Shown here: positions 5,305 through 12,436 of the stretch, in pieces | Position numbering within the stretch: position 1 is the first letter of the stretch | Layout: the number at the start of each line of letters is the position of its first letter | Assembly (NCBI GenBank): GCA_011045925.1 | Contig: DSBS01000088.1 | Span: forward strand, 1 to 12,440 | Reading direction: 5' to 3' | Length of the DNA stretch: 12,440 nucleotides | Source of the DNA: Candidatus Woesearchaeota archaeon | GTDB lineage: Archaea; Nanobdellota; Nanobdellia; Woesearchaeales; JASKKU01 | The notes under the pieces: model-generated | Told to the model about the DNA's origin: nothing | Seen by the model: only the letters and a program-made list of their open reading frames with translations | Databases searched by the model: none | Translations under genes and position numbers: made by a program

Positions 5305-7554
5305 ATGGAATGTGAGCACAGGGTTTTTTCTGAAGGGGATGATTATATCTTAAGGATTAACTGCAATGAGTGCCCTCTTTCCCCTTCCCTTGAAGATAAT
5401 GACATGTGCATGCGCAATATTATCGAGCTTCTTCTACAGAACGAGAATGTTACAAAGATTGTGCTAACGCAGAGAAGAGACTATGAGTATGATGAAAAGC
5501 AGGTGGGCTACCTCAGGGAGATTGCGCTTATTTACAGGAAGATTGCAAGAAACAAGGAGCATTATGGCCTAGGAAGTGTTGCGGAAAGCATGAGCAAGAG
5601 AATAAATGCTTTCTATGTTCGGTTTAAGGAATTGGTAACAAACAGGCTTAAGTCTGACCCGATTGGGGCTTATGTTGAGCTTGTAAGGCTGAGAAGAGAG
5701 ATGAAGATTACGCTTAATGATGATGAAAAAGAGAGTGCTGAAGCGGTTAACCAGGCCATTGAAAAGATAGCGGGGCTTCTTGAGGACAGCAAGCTGATTA
5801 CGATTGTAAAGCCGCACCTTCCTGGATATGCTGTCGGAGACAGGTCTGTCTACTCGCATGTTTTCTCTCCTGTAATTAAGCCTGACTTCATGTATACCAA
5901 GCTTATGACTTCTTATCCTAACGCAGGCGAGGTTATAGGAAGCTATTTTCTTGAGGACTCTACCGAGGTTACAATCTTTTCTGTCCCGGACAGCGTACTG
6001 AGGCTTTATCATGTTGTGCCACCCGAGCTAAAGCTTTCCGAGGAGAAATACAACATTCTTGACAAGGCAAGAATCATATTAACTGAGCATACTCCAAGCA
6101 GGTCTGACTTTACTGACCCGAAAAGGGTAAGGGATGTTTTCTTTCATGTCGGCAAGGATTTGATTGAGGAAATCTGCAGCCAGGAAGGGATAAAGCTAAG
6201 GGAGTCTGAGGTAGACCAGCTTGCAAATGTTCTTGTCAGGTTTACTGTTGGGTTTGGGCTTGTTGAGATTCTTCTTGGGGATGAAAACATCCAGGATGTA
6301 ACCATAAACAGCCCGCAGGGAAAAACCAAGGTTTTTCTTTCTCACTCAGAGTATGAGGACTGTTTTACAAATATTGTGCCTTCAACTGCTGATGCTGAGT
6401 CGTGGGCGTCAAAGCTAAGGATGATTTCTGGAAGACCGCTTGACGAGGCTAATCCTGTCCTGGACACAGAGATTGAGCTTCCGAATGCAAGGGCAAGGGC
6501 TGCTGCTATTTCGCCCCCAATCAACCCGACCGGGCTGGCGTTTGCTTTCAGGAGGCACAGGGACAAGCCGTGGACTCTTCCGCTTTTTATTAAGACCAAG
6601 ATGATTAACTCTACTGCTGCAGGCCTGTTAAGCTTTCTTATTGATGGCTCAAGAACCTTTCTTGTTGCTGGAACAAGAAGCGCTGGAAAAACCTCTCTTT
6701 TGGGCTCGTTCATGGTAGAGGTTATGAGAAAGCACAGGATTATTACAATTGAGGACACCCTGGAGCTTCCGGGCACATACCTTAGGGACCTTGGATACAA
6801 CCTGCAGCCAATAAAGGTTGCCTCTTCGCTTACTAAAAACACTACCGAGCTTGGTGCAGAGGAAGGAATCAGGACTACATTGAGGATGGGTGACTCCTGC
6901 CTGTTTGTGGGAGAAGTAAGAAGCACAGAAGCGCAGGCTTTGTATGAGGCAATGAGGATTGGTGCGCTTGCAAATGTGGTTGCCGGAACTATTCATGGTG
7001 ATTCGCCTTATGGCGTTTATGACAGGGTTGTGAATGACCTAAAGGTGCCAAAAACATCTTTTAAGGCAACAGACATCATTGTTGTAGCAAACCCTATCAG
7101 GAGCCCTGAAGGGCTTAAGAGAGAAAGAAGGGTTACAAGAATAACTGAGGTAAGAAAGCACTGGGAAGAAGACCCTTTGGCTGAAAAAGGCTTTGTTGAC
7201 CTGATGCGCTATGACTCTGCAAAAGATGAGCTGGTGCTGACTGATGAGCTTATCAACGGGGAATCAGATGTTATCAAGGCAATTGGGAGCACAGTCAGGG
7301 AATGGGCTGGCAACTGGGATGCAATCTGGGACAACATTATGCTAAGGGCTAAGATAAAGGAAGAGCAGCTGGCTCTTTTCAGCAGGATGAAAAATGACGA
7401 CATCCTTGAGGCTGAGTTCAGCATTGAGTGCAATGATGTATTCCATAAGATTTCTGCTGATGTAAAAAAAGAGAAGAAGCAGCTTGACTCTTCTGAGATT
7501 TTTGCCAGGTGGAGAGCCTGGCTTATCAGAGAAGCAAGGAAATTCCGAAAATGA
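5305..7554 (+). CDS. Type II/IV secretion (archaellum/pilus-type) ATPase, TadA/ArlI-like
   Basis: Hexameric cytoplasmic ATPase that powers assembly of type IV pilus-like filaments or related export machines. The 749-residue protein has a large N-terminal region (1-290) before the conserved core. The core shows the N2-type segment GLVEILLGDENIQDVTIN (318-335), Walker A GTRSAGKT at 456-463 (K462), the acidic Asp-box TIEDTLELP (481-489), Walker B LFVGE at 533-537 with E537, and the His box GTIHGDSPYGVYDRVV (561-576). A tail of about 150 residues follows the core, richer in W and K than the rest. The N-terminus carries C3, C20, C23 and C35 (NCNEC, then MC), a possible metal site. Length exceeds archaellum ArlI (about 550). 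It overlaps the next gene, a TadC/ArlJ-type platform protein, by 4 nt, the usual ATPase-platform pairing. No pilin is in the window, so archaellum, pilus or another export role cannot be told apart. Confidence 0.93.
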   Translation: MECEHRVFSEGDDYILRINCNECPLSPSLEDNDMCMRNIIELLLQNENVTKIVLTQRRDYEYDEKQVGYLREIALIYRKIARNKEHYGLGSVAESMSKRINAFYVRFKELVTNRLKSDPIGAYVELVRLRREMKITLNDDEKESAEAVNQAIEKIAGLLEDSKLITIVKPHLPGYAVGDRSVYSHVFSPVIKPDFMYTKLMTSYPNAGEVIGSYFLEDSTEVTIFSVPDSVLRLYHVVPPELKLSEEKYNILDKARIILTEHTPSRSDFTDPKRVRDVFFHVGKDLIEEICSQEGIKLRESEVDQLANVLVRFTVGFGLVEILLGDENIQDVTINSPQGKTKVFLSHSEYEDCFTNIVPSTADAESWASKLRMISGRPLDEANPVLDTEIELPNARARAAAISPPINPTGLAFAFRRHRDKPWTLPLFIKTKMINSTAAGLLSFLIDGSRTFLVAGTRSAGKTSLLGSFMVEVMRKHRIITIEDTLELPGTYLRDLGYNLQPIKVASSLTKNTTELGAEEGIRTTLRMGDSCLFVGEVRSTEAQALYEAMRIGALANVVAGTIHGDSPYGVYDRVVNDLKVPKTSFKATDIIVVANPIRSPEGLKRERRVTRITEVRKHWEEDPLAEKGFVDLMRYDSAKDELVLTDELINGESDVIKAIGSTVREWAGNWDAIWDNIMLRAKIKEEQLALFSRMKNDDILEAEFSIECNDVFHKISADVKKEKKQLDSSEIFARWRAWLIREARKFRK

Positions 7555-9677
7555 ATGATGAAAGCTTCCGAAAGCTGGAAAGGAAATACAAAAACAAGCT
7601 TCAAAGGAGCCTTAACCTGACTGAAGCAGGCGAGGCTGATGAGCTGAGCTCCTCGCATTTTCTTGAATTTAAAAAGCAAAGCCTTCCTAAGAGACTCACC
7701 TGGTATGAAAATATGTGCAACTTCTTCGGCAACCTTATCAAGATTGAGCCTGGCAAGGAGAGCAAAAGGGATTACGAGGAAGCTATTGAGCAGACGCACC
7801 TTAACATAACCCCGGCGGGCGCACTCTCGTTTGCTGTGCTCTTCCCGATACTTATCTGCTCTATGATAATTAGCGCAGCTTTTGTTATAAGCATACTGGT
7901 GGATAAGCCCCTTGACCTTTTTCTTGTTATGAGCATTCTGATTATGGGCATTGCCATGATAATGTACCTGATGCAGCTGCCTCTCAATGTAGCAAACAAA
8001 AAAAGGACAAAGGCATCTAACCAGATGATACTTGGAGTTTTCTACACAGTAAGCTACATGAGGCATACATCCAACCTTGAGCTTGCAATTGAGTTCGCTG
8101 CAAACCACCTTCCTAACCCTCTTTCCATGGATTTCAGGAAAGTTATCTGGGACCTTGAAACAGGAAAGTACTACAACATAAAGGACTCGCTGGCGAGCTA
8201 CCTTGAAACATGGAGAAGAACCAACCTTGAGTTTATACAGGCATTCAACCTAATCCAGGGCTCTTTAATGGAATCAAGCGATGACAGAAGGCTGACCATG
8301 CTGGACCGTGCTGTTTCTGTACTGCTTGATGAGACCTATGACAAGATGCTTCATTATGCACATGAGCTTAAGAGCCCTATTACAACCTTGCACATGTTTG
8401 GGATAATTATGCCTTTGCTTGGCCTGGTAATCCTGCCTCTCGTTGTAGGCTTTATTGAGGAGATAAGATGGTACCACATAGCAATACTCTACAATGTTGT
8501 GCTTCCCATGGCGCTTATTTACATGTCCAAGAAGATTCTTTCGGTAAGGCCTGCCGGGTCAAGCGAGGTTGAGGTTGACTTCATCAAAGTAGACAAAAAA
8601 AAAAACCTTGTACTGCTAATCTCAATTGCCTGCATTATTATTGCAATTATCGGGATTCTTCCCCCGGTAATGTACTATTTTATCGGGGAAGAAAGCGCTT
8701 TGCTGATTGACCAGCAGCTGGCTCCGCTGAAGCTTTTTGAGTACAGGGTTAATGACCAGGGGCAGGTTATTGGGCCGTTTGGGACTCTTGCTGTGCTTAT
8801 TTCGATTCTGACCCCGTTGGGAATTGCCCTCTTTATCGGATTCCAGGACTACTTCAGAACAAAAAGGCTCGTTCAGGTGAGGGATGAGATTATAAAGCTA
8901 GAGCAGGAATTCAGCTCTGCGCTTTTCCAGCTTGGAAACAGGCTTGATGACGGCATTCCTGTGGAAATGGCGCTTGAGAATGTTGCCACAATTATGAAGG
9001 AGACGAATGCAGGAAGGTTCTTCGGCACGATTGCAATGAACATCAGAAGGCTTGGGCTGGGTGTTTACAATGCAATCTTTGATGAGAAGGTAGGCGCGAT
9101 AAGGATGTTTCCCTCAAGCATTATTGAAAGCTCTATGAAAGTGCTGATTCAGACTATCAAAAAAGGGCCAAAAACGGCAGCTGTTGCCCTGATGAATGTT
9201 TCGAAGTATATTCAGGAAATGCACCGGATTAATGAAAGGCTGAAAGACATTCTTGCTGAGGTTTCATCAAGCATTGCCAGCCAGGTGAAATTTATTGCAC
9301 CCATAATAGCAGGGGTTGTGGTTGGGCTTACCTCTATGATTACCCTGATTATGGGAAAGATAAGAGAAAGAGTGCTTGACCTGGGTGTTGATGCCGGTGA
9401 GGCAGGCGGGGTGGATTACGCAGGAAACATACTTGGCATGTTCAGCAGCAACATCTCCCCCTTTTTCTTTCAGCTAATTATTGGGTTTTATATTGTTGAG
9501 GTTACAATTATAATGAGCCAGCTTTACAACTCAATCCAGAATGGAGAGGATAAGATATATGAGAAATTCTGCATTGGGGACAACCTGATTAAGGGAGTGC
9601 TGCTTTATTCAATTATTGCGTTCTTTATTACCTTAATCTTTGGGATTATTGGTGCAACTGTTGCTGTTGGTTTCTAA
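7551..9677 (+). CDS. Type II secretion F / TadC-ArlJ-like platform membrane protein
   Basis: Polytopic inner-membrane platform protein that works with the preceding ATPase. The 708 residues contain about nine membrane segments, near 93-116, 121-142, 283-302, 310-327, 352-372, 412-430, 580-600, 635-655 and 683-706. Two GspF-like cytoplasmic helical domains are visible: the first about 150-280, ending in DETYDKMLHYAHELKSP, and the second about 438-578, containing LGNRLDDGIPVEMALENVA. This duplicated layout is that of archaellum ArlJ and related archaeal platform proteins; bacterial TadB and TadC carry one domain each. Residues 1-85 are charged and cytoplasmic. The ATG at 7551 shares ATGA with the ATPase stop and has GGAAA about 9 nt upstream; a GTG at 7509 would extend it by 14 residues inside the ATPase gene and is less likely. 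Translational coupling implies one complex. Confidence 0.9.
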   Translation: MNDESFRKLERKYKNKLQRSLNLTEAGEADELSSSHFLEFKKQSLPKRLTWYENMCNFFGNLIKIEPGKESKRDYEEAIEQTHLNITPAGALSFAVLFPILICSMIISAAFVISILVDKPLDLFLVMSILIMGIAMIMYLMQLPLNVANKKRTKASNQMILGVFYTVSYMRHTSNLELAIEFAANHLPNPLSMDFRKVIWDLETGKYYNIKDSLASYLETWRRTNLEFIQAFNLIQGSLMESSDDRRLTMLDRAVSVLLDETYDKMLHYAHELKSPITTLHMFGIIMPLLGLVILPLVVGFIEEIRWYHIAILYNVVLPMALIYMSKKILSVRPAGSSEVEVDFIKVDKKKNLVLLISIACIIIAIIGILPPVMYYFIGEESALLIDQQLAPLKLFEYRVNDQGQVIGPFGTLAVLISILTPLGIALFIGFQDYFRTKRLVQVRDEIIKLEQEFSSALFQLGNRLDDGIPVEMALENVATIMKETNAGRFFGTIAMNIRRLGLGVYNAIFDEKVGAIRMFPSSIIESSMKVLIQTIKKGPKTAAVALMNVSKYIQEMHRINERLKDILAEVSSSIASQVKFIAPIIAGVVVGLTSMITLIMGKIRERVLDLGVDAGEAGGVDYAGNILGMFSSNISPFFFQLIIGFYIVEVTIIMSQLYNSIQNGEDKIYEKFCIGDNLIKGVLLYSIIAFFITLIFGIIGATVAVGF

Positions 9678-9680
9678 AGA

Positions 9681-9869
9681 ATGAGAATCTGCCCTGTATG
9701 CAAAAGCCCGGATGTTGAAAATGACCTTTCTGTCCAGTCTTTGGGGAGCGGCGAGGTTTTCAACAGGCTAAGGTGCAGGAAATGCGGCTACTCTGGTGTA
9801 TTCTTCCCGGAAATAAGAGATGATAAAAAGCCTAAGCAGCCAAGCCAAAAAAGGAGAAAGAAAAGATAG
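9681..9869 (+). CDS. Small zinc-ribbon protein with basic tail
   Basis: A 62-residue protein with two CxxC knuckles, CPVC (4-7) and CRKC (32-35) followed by GYSG, that fit a rubredoxin-type zinc ribbon. After residue 46 the chain is almost only K, R, Q, P and S (KKPKQPSQKRRKKR), a disordered basic tail that could bind RNA, DNA or acidic lipid. It starts 3 nt after the stop of the platform protein, so it belongs to the same transcript. I do not recognise a specific family. Possible roles are an accessory factor of the secretion machine or an unrelated nucleic-acid-binding protein carried along in the operon. The gene ends 6 nt from the convergent Nudix gene. Confidence 0.8.
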   Translation: MRICPVCKSPDVENDLSVQSLGSGEVFNRLRCRKCGYSGVFFPEIRDDKKPKQPSQKRRKKR

Positions 9870-9875
9870 TTAAGC

Positions 9876-10508
9876 CTAACGAAGAATCCTGCTTACCACA
9901 GAGAAGGCAATGCAGGACCAGTTTTCTAGGCAGCATTCCCTGGACCTGAATTTATCCAGGGCTTCTGGCATAGGCATAAGCTCACCAAAATCACACTCAA
10001 CGCCATTTGGCTCAACCCTTGTTGCATTAGTATCAACCAAGAATAAAACACCGAAGTGAACCTTGCCAACATCATCTGAGTCGTCATTGATATAGCCAAG
10101 TGGGGTTATGCTTTTTATTGCGCCGTTAATCTTCACTTCTTCCTGGATTTCGCGAAGAACACTGCTTATCAAAGGGTTGTCTCCTGATGATGAGTCTTCA
10201 TGGTCTATGTGGCCGCCGATGCCTATTGACCACCTTCCCCTGAGCCTGTCTTCATTGTAATGCTTTTTTTTCTCTGAGCGCCTGTACGCAAAGATTTTTT
10301 TCTGCTCTGTGTTGGCTATCACACAGTAGCCTATTGGCTGCTTAAGGCTGGAATTCTTTTCTGCCTTTCCCCTCTGATGAAAAAAAGAATTGGTAAGCAG
10401 GCTGGAAAGGTAGTCTTTTTCAGAATGAGGAAGAAAACCCTGAAAATAGCACATGGCAAAAAGAGCCTCACGGGGAACGACCATGATGCTCTGATCGTCT
10501 TTAGGCAT
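9876..10508 (-). CDS. Nudix hydrolase
   Basis: Nudix enzymes hydrolyse nucleoside diphosphates linked to another moiety; the substrate here is unknown. From the ATG at 10508 the protein has 210 residues. Landmarks: an N-terminal MVVPREALF (about 9-17), KQPIGYCVI (56-64), IFAYRRSEKKKHYNEDRLRG (72-91), and the Nudix box from WSIGIGGHIDHED (93-105) to LREIQEEV (118-125) with the metal-binding R119-E120 and E123-E124. The loop between the glycine and the RE pair is about six residues longer than the classical box. GYINDDSDDVGKVHFGVLF (138-156) follows. The whole pattern resembles the group of stand-alone Nudix proteins annotated as predicted phosphoesterases (COG4112, from memory). The frame is open back to an ATG at 10649, but those 47 extra residues overlap the upstream gene and lack family likeness. 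A TATA-like element 31 nt upstream supports the shorter start. It is convergent with the zinc-ribbon gene. Confidence 0.92.
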   Translation of the reverse strand: MPKDDQSIMVVPREALFAMCYFQGFLPHSEKDYLSSLLTNSFFHQRGKAEKNSSLKQPIGYCVIANTEQKKIFAYRRSEKKKHYNEDRLRGRWSIGIGGHIDHEDSSSGDNPLISSVLREIQEEVKINGAIKSITPLGYINDDSDDVGKVHFGVLFLVDTNATRVEPNGVECDFGELMPMPEALDKFRSRECCLENWSCIAFSVVSRILR

Positions 10509-10535
10509 GTTGTAATAAAGGTGGAAGTAAAGAGG

Positions 10536-10543
10536 TTTTAAAG
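10536..10543 (-). promoter_or_regulatory. Candidate TATA box for the Nudix gene
   Basis: The minus strand reads CTTTAAAA, centred about 31 nt before the ATG at 10508, inside the 74-nt gap after the membrane-protein gene. No Shine-Dalgarno site precedes the ATG. It indicates independent transcription with a leader of only a few bases. Confidence 0.45.
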
Positions 10544-10582
10544 TTTTCTGTTTGAATGCAGAATAAAACCACACTAGCCGGG

Positions 10583-12283
10583 CTACCTGTAAAGCTTTAT
10601 GGCTTGAAGGACCTTGCCCAACTTGAAATAAGAATAAGAATAATTGCATGCTAAAAGAGCCTTGAGCCGATTGAGATTCTCATCCAGGCCAGGGTTTTCA
10701 AAAGCAAAGCCATGGAAATAAAAATTAATTTTTTCTGGCGAAATTTCTAAGTCGGGCCTGTTTTCCATTATTTTCATAAGATAAGCTAAATGGCTTTCTT
10801 CCCCTACAAAAACCAGGCTCTCGCAGTCTCTTACGCTTTCTTCTTGGGGCATTCCTCTTTCAAGTTCATAAGACAAAAAGAAAGGCCGGGCATTGTAGAC
10901 TACATCTGGCTGAGAATTAATCATATAAAAATAGTTCCAGTAAAGCCCATTAGGGGTGATGAAAAAAACCTGGGTACCCTTGCTAAGGCTCATATACTCA
11001 TTCAGCTCATAAAGATTGGTCTTCAGTTCGGAATAGCCTACACCCTGCATAAGATGGCCCTGGGAAAAAAGGAAAAAAATATTCAGAAAAACCAGAATAA
11101 AGGGAAATAAAAGAAAAACCGCTTTTCTTTTGCCGAGCACACGCCAGATATCCAGGGCAAAAATAATGAACATACAGAAAGCAAAAATAAAATAGAGGTG
11201 ATACATGCTTTGCCAAACTCCATAAAACAAAAATATAACCAGAAGATTAAGTAAACCGGATAATGCAAGGAAAATCTTGACAAACAAATAAGGCTTTTTT
11301 AATGGCTTTACAAAAAAGGCAACTATAAAAAAAGAAATTACAATAAACAGAAAGATTAAAGAAGAATTAAAAACAGACTTGAGAATTTCTGAAAACATCA
11401 GGGAAACTTTAGGCAAAAATTCAGAATCTGTCAGATAGCTTTTTTGTATGTACATATAAAGATTATAATGAAAAAGAACAATTATGGGCAATAAAAATAG
11501 GAGTGCGGGCTTTAATGAGAAGCGCCTGTTCCAGAGAACAATAAGAATTAAAGGGCAGATTGACAAAATCAGAAACTGAATTCTTACAAACATTAGCATT
11601 GTCCAGCAAAGCCCCATGAAAAAATAGAATAAGTAGTCTCTTTTTCTCTTTAAGTCCAGGCTAACAGCAAGAAGAAGAAAAAGAGAAAAAAAGAAAAATG
11701 TAAAGGGCTCTTTGGATGTTGTCGTATAAAGATAGTTCAGGTTCATTCTAGTTAGCATAAAGGCAACAACAAAACCTATCGAAGCAAGAAAGCCAAAAAA
11801 CCTGCGAAAACTAAAATATATAAAAACAAACCCCAAAGCGGAGAAAAGAAGGGTTACAAAGACCATCAAAAAGAATTTAGTTCCGAATATCATATAAAGA
11901 AAGGCAATCAGAGAAGTATAGCCTATTTCATGATAATCCCCAAACATCCCGACCGAGCAGATGTACTGATTATGCTCATAAGTGTCATAGCCAGCCATAC
12001 AGGCAGCAACAACAGGATAAGGAGTAGCCTCAGGGGTTGCAAAAAACCTTGCTCCAAGTATGCCAATCAGAAAAACCAAAATAAAGATAGCTAATGCAGC
12101 ATAAAGGTCATGCCTATAAAGCCGGATCTTTTTCTTCAGCAGAAAAAAAACCGAGAACACTAAGAAAAAGAGCCAAAGTGATATCCCAATCCAAAGGTAA
12201 ACCCTAGGAGAATACAAAAAAGCAAAACGCAGATAAAAAAAAACAAAAAATTCACGAATATAACCCAGAAGCTGATAAAGCAT
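10583..12283 (-). CDS. Polytopic membrane protein, GT-C glycosyltransferase-like
   Basis: A 566-residue integral membrane protein with about 12-13 hydrophobic segments up to residue 406 and a soluble C-terminal domain (about 410-566). The layout resembles lipid-phosphosugar-dependent glycosyltransferases of the GT-C fold (ArnT/PMT-like): the first long loop holds charged GYDTYEHNQY (98-107) and GDYHEIGYTSLIAFLYMIFG (115-134), like the family's D/E loop and the HxxGY-type segment, and TTSKEPFTFFFF (187-199) resembles the region after the middle helices. The catalytic acid cannot be named with confidence. Phenylalanine is about 14% (roughly 80 residues), and the gene is more AT-rich than the suf and secretion genes. 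C95 and C109 flank the loop and could form a disulfide. The ATG at 12283 is preceded by GGAGGT at a 6-nt spacing; a TTG at 12289 is also in frame but lies inside that spacer. A sugar-transfer role on the cell envelope is inference. A weak TAGC-CCG-GCTA hairpin with TTTT overlaps the stop. Confidence 0.8.
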   Translation of the reverse strand: MLYQLLGYIREFFVFFYLRFAFLYSPRVYLWIGISLWLFFLVFSVFFLLKKKIRLYRHDLYAALAIFILVFLIGILGARFFATPEATPYPVVAACMAGYDTYEHNQYICSVGMFGDYHEIGYTSLIAFLYMIFGTKFFLMVFVTLLFSALGFVFIYFSFRRFFGFLASIGFVVAFMLTRMNLNYLYTTTSKEPFTFFFFSLFLLLAVSLDLKRKRDYLFYFFMGLCWTMLMFVRIQFLILSICPLILIVLWNRRFSLKPALLFLLPIIVLFHYNLYMYIQKSYLTDSEFLPKVSLMFSEILKSVFNSSLIFLFIVISFFIVAFFVKPLKKPYLFVKIFLALSGLLNLLVIFLFYGVWQSMYHLYFIFAFCMFIIFALDIWRVLGKRKAVFLLFPFILVFLNIFFLFSQGHLMQGVGYSELKTNLYELNEYMSLSKGTQVFFITPNGLYWNYFYMINSQPDVVYNARPFFLSYELERGMPQEESVRDCESLVFVGEESHLAYLMKIMENRPDLEISPEKINFYFHGFAFENPGLDENLNRLKALLACNYSYSYFKLGKVLQAIKLYR

Positions 12284-12289
12284 ATGCAA

Positions 12290-12303
12290 ACCTCCTTTGG
12301 AGG
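12290..12303 (-). promoter_or_regulatory. Strong Shine-Dalgarno site within a small hairpin
   Basis: On the minus strand CCTCC-AAA-GGAGG is followed by TTTGCATATG. GGAGGT (12295-12290) lies 6 nt before the ATG at 12283, an ideal ribosome-binding site and the only strong one in the window. The upstream CCTCC (12303-12299), extended to CCTCCTCC, is its exact complement and could mask it in the mRNA. Confidence 0.6.
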
Positions 12304-12315
12304 AGGATAGTAAAA

Positions 12316-12357
12316 CTGTTCAGCTTTTAAAGCTTTCTAAACAGGAGGCTCTGTTCA
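12316..12357. promoter_or_regulatory. Repeated TGAACAG half-sites around the TATA box
   Basis: CTGTTCA occurs on the plus strand at 12316-12322 and again at 12351-12357, on either side of the TATA box. The second copy also forms the dyad AACAG-N6-CTGTT (12340-12355). Such half-sites flanking a TATA box could be operator sites for a dimeric repressor. Repeats of this size may arise by chance in AT-rich DNA. Confidence 0.3.
12325..12332 (-). promoter_or_regulatory. TATA box for the membrane-protein gene
   Basis: The minus strand reads CTTTAAAA within the perfect inverted repeat AGCTTT-A-AAAGCT (12322-12334). Its centre is about 26 nt from position 12302, predicting a leader of roughly 15-25 nt that carries the Shine-Dalgarno site, unlike the leaderless genes elsewhere in the window. 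Confidence 0.5.
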
Positions 12358-12369
12358 AAAAGTCCAAAT

Positions 12370-12408
12370 AAAAAACAAATAATATTGTGGGCGATAGCCC
12401 TACAATAT
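12370..12408 (-). terminator. Hairpin with T-rich tail (terminator of a gene right of the window)
   Basis: Plus-strand arms ATATTGT-GGGC (12382-12392) and GCCC-T-ACAATAT (12397-12408) form an 11-bp stem with one bulged T and a GATA tetraloop. Read on the minus strand the hairpin is followed by TATTTG and then TTTTTT (12375-12370). This would end a minus-strand transcript entering from the right edge. Confidence 0.5.
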
Positions 12409-12409
12409 A

Positions 12410-12436
12410 TTTCAGCCCGCATTGTTCGGGCTGAAA
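12410..12436. repeat. Perfect 10-bp inverted repeat (hairpin) at right edge
   Basis: TTTCAGCCCG (12410-12419) and CGGGCTGAAA (12427-12436) are exact reverse complements with a 7-nt loop CATTGTT. It adjoins the terminator-like hairpin with a 1-nt gap. Both strands can form it; no coding frame is evident in 12290-12440. It could be part of a structured RNA, an attenuator, or a repeat element continuing outside the window. Confidence 0.6.

Noticed and set aside
6342..6926. Antisense frame of 194 codons inside the ATPase gene
   Set aside because: Mirror of the conserved Walker A region on the opposite strand; its composition reflects the sense codons and no motif is seen.
7509..7550. GTG start 14 codons upstream of the platform protein
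   Set aside because: The ATG at 7551 has the common ATGA stop-start overlap and a GGAAA site at suitable spacing; the GTG has neither.
7209..8108. Long antisense frame (299 codons) opposite the ATPase/platform junction
   Set aside because: It lies wholly opposite two well-supported genes, has a Cys/His/Lys-rich composition typical of an antisense reading, no family motifs and no promoter or ribosome-binding site.
9869..9880. Palindrome GTTAAGCCTAAC between the convergent zinc-ribbon and Nudix genes as a bidirectional terminator
   Set aside because: Only four outer base pairs are perfect and there is no T-tract on the plus side; on the minus side the T-rich stretch simply reflects Lys codons of the zinc-ribbon gene.
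10509..10649. 47-codon N-terminal extension of the Nudix gene
   Set aside because: It overlaps the end of the upstream gene, reads as hydrophobic filler (MQLFLFLF), and would place the likely TATA box inside the coding region.
12284..12289. TTG start two codons upstream of the membrane-protein ATG
   Set aside because: It would leave no room between GGAGGT and the start, whereas the ATG at 12283 has an ideal 6-nt spacing.
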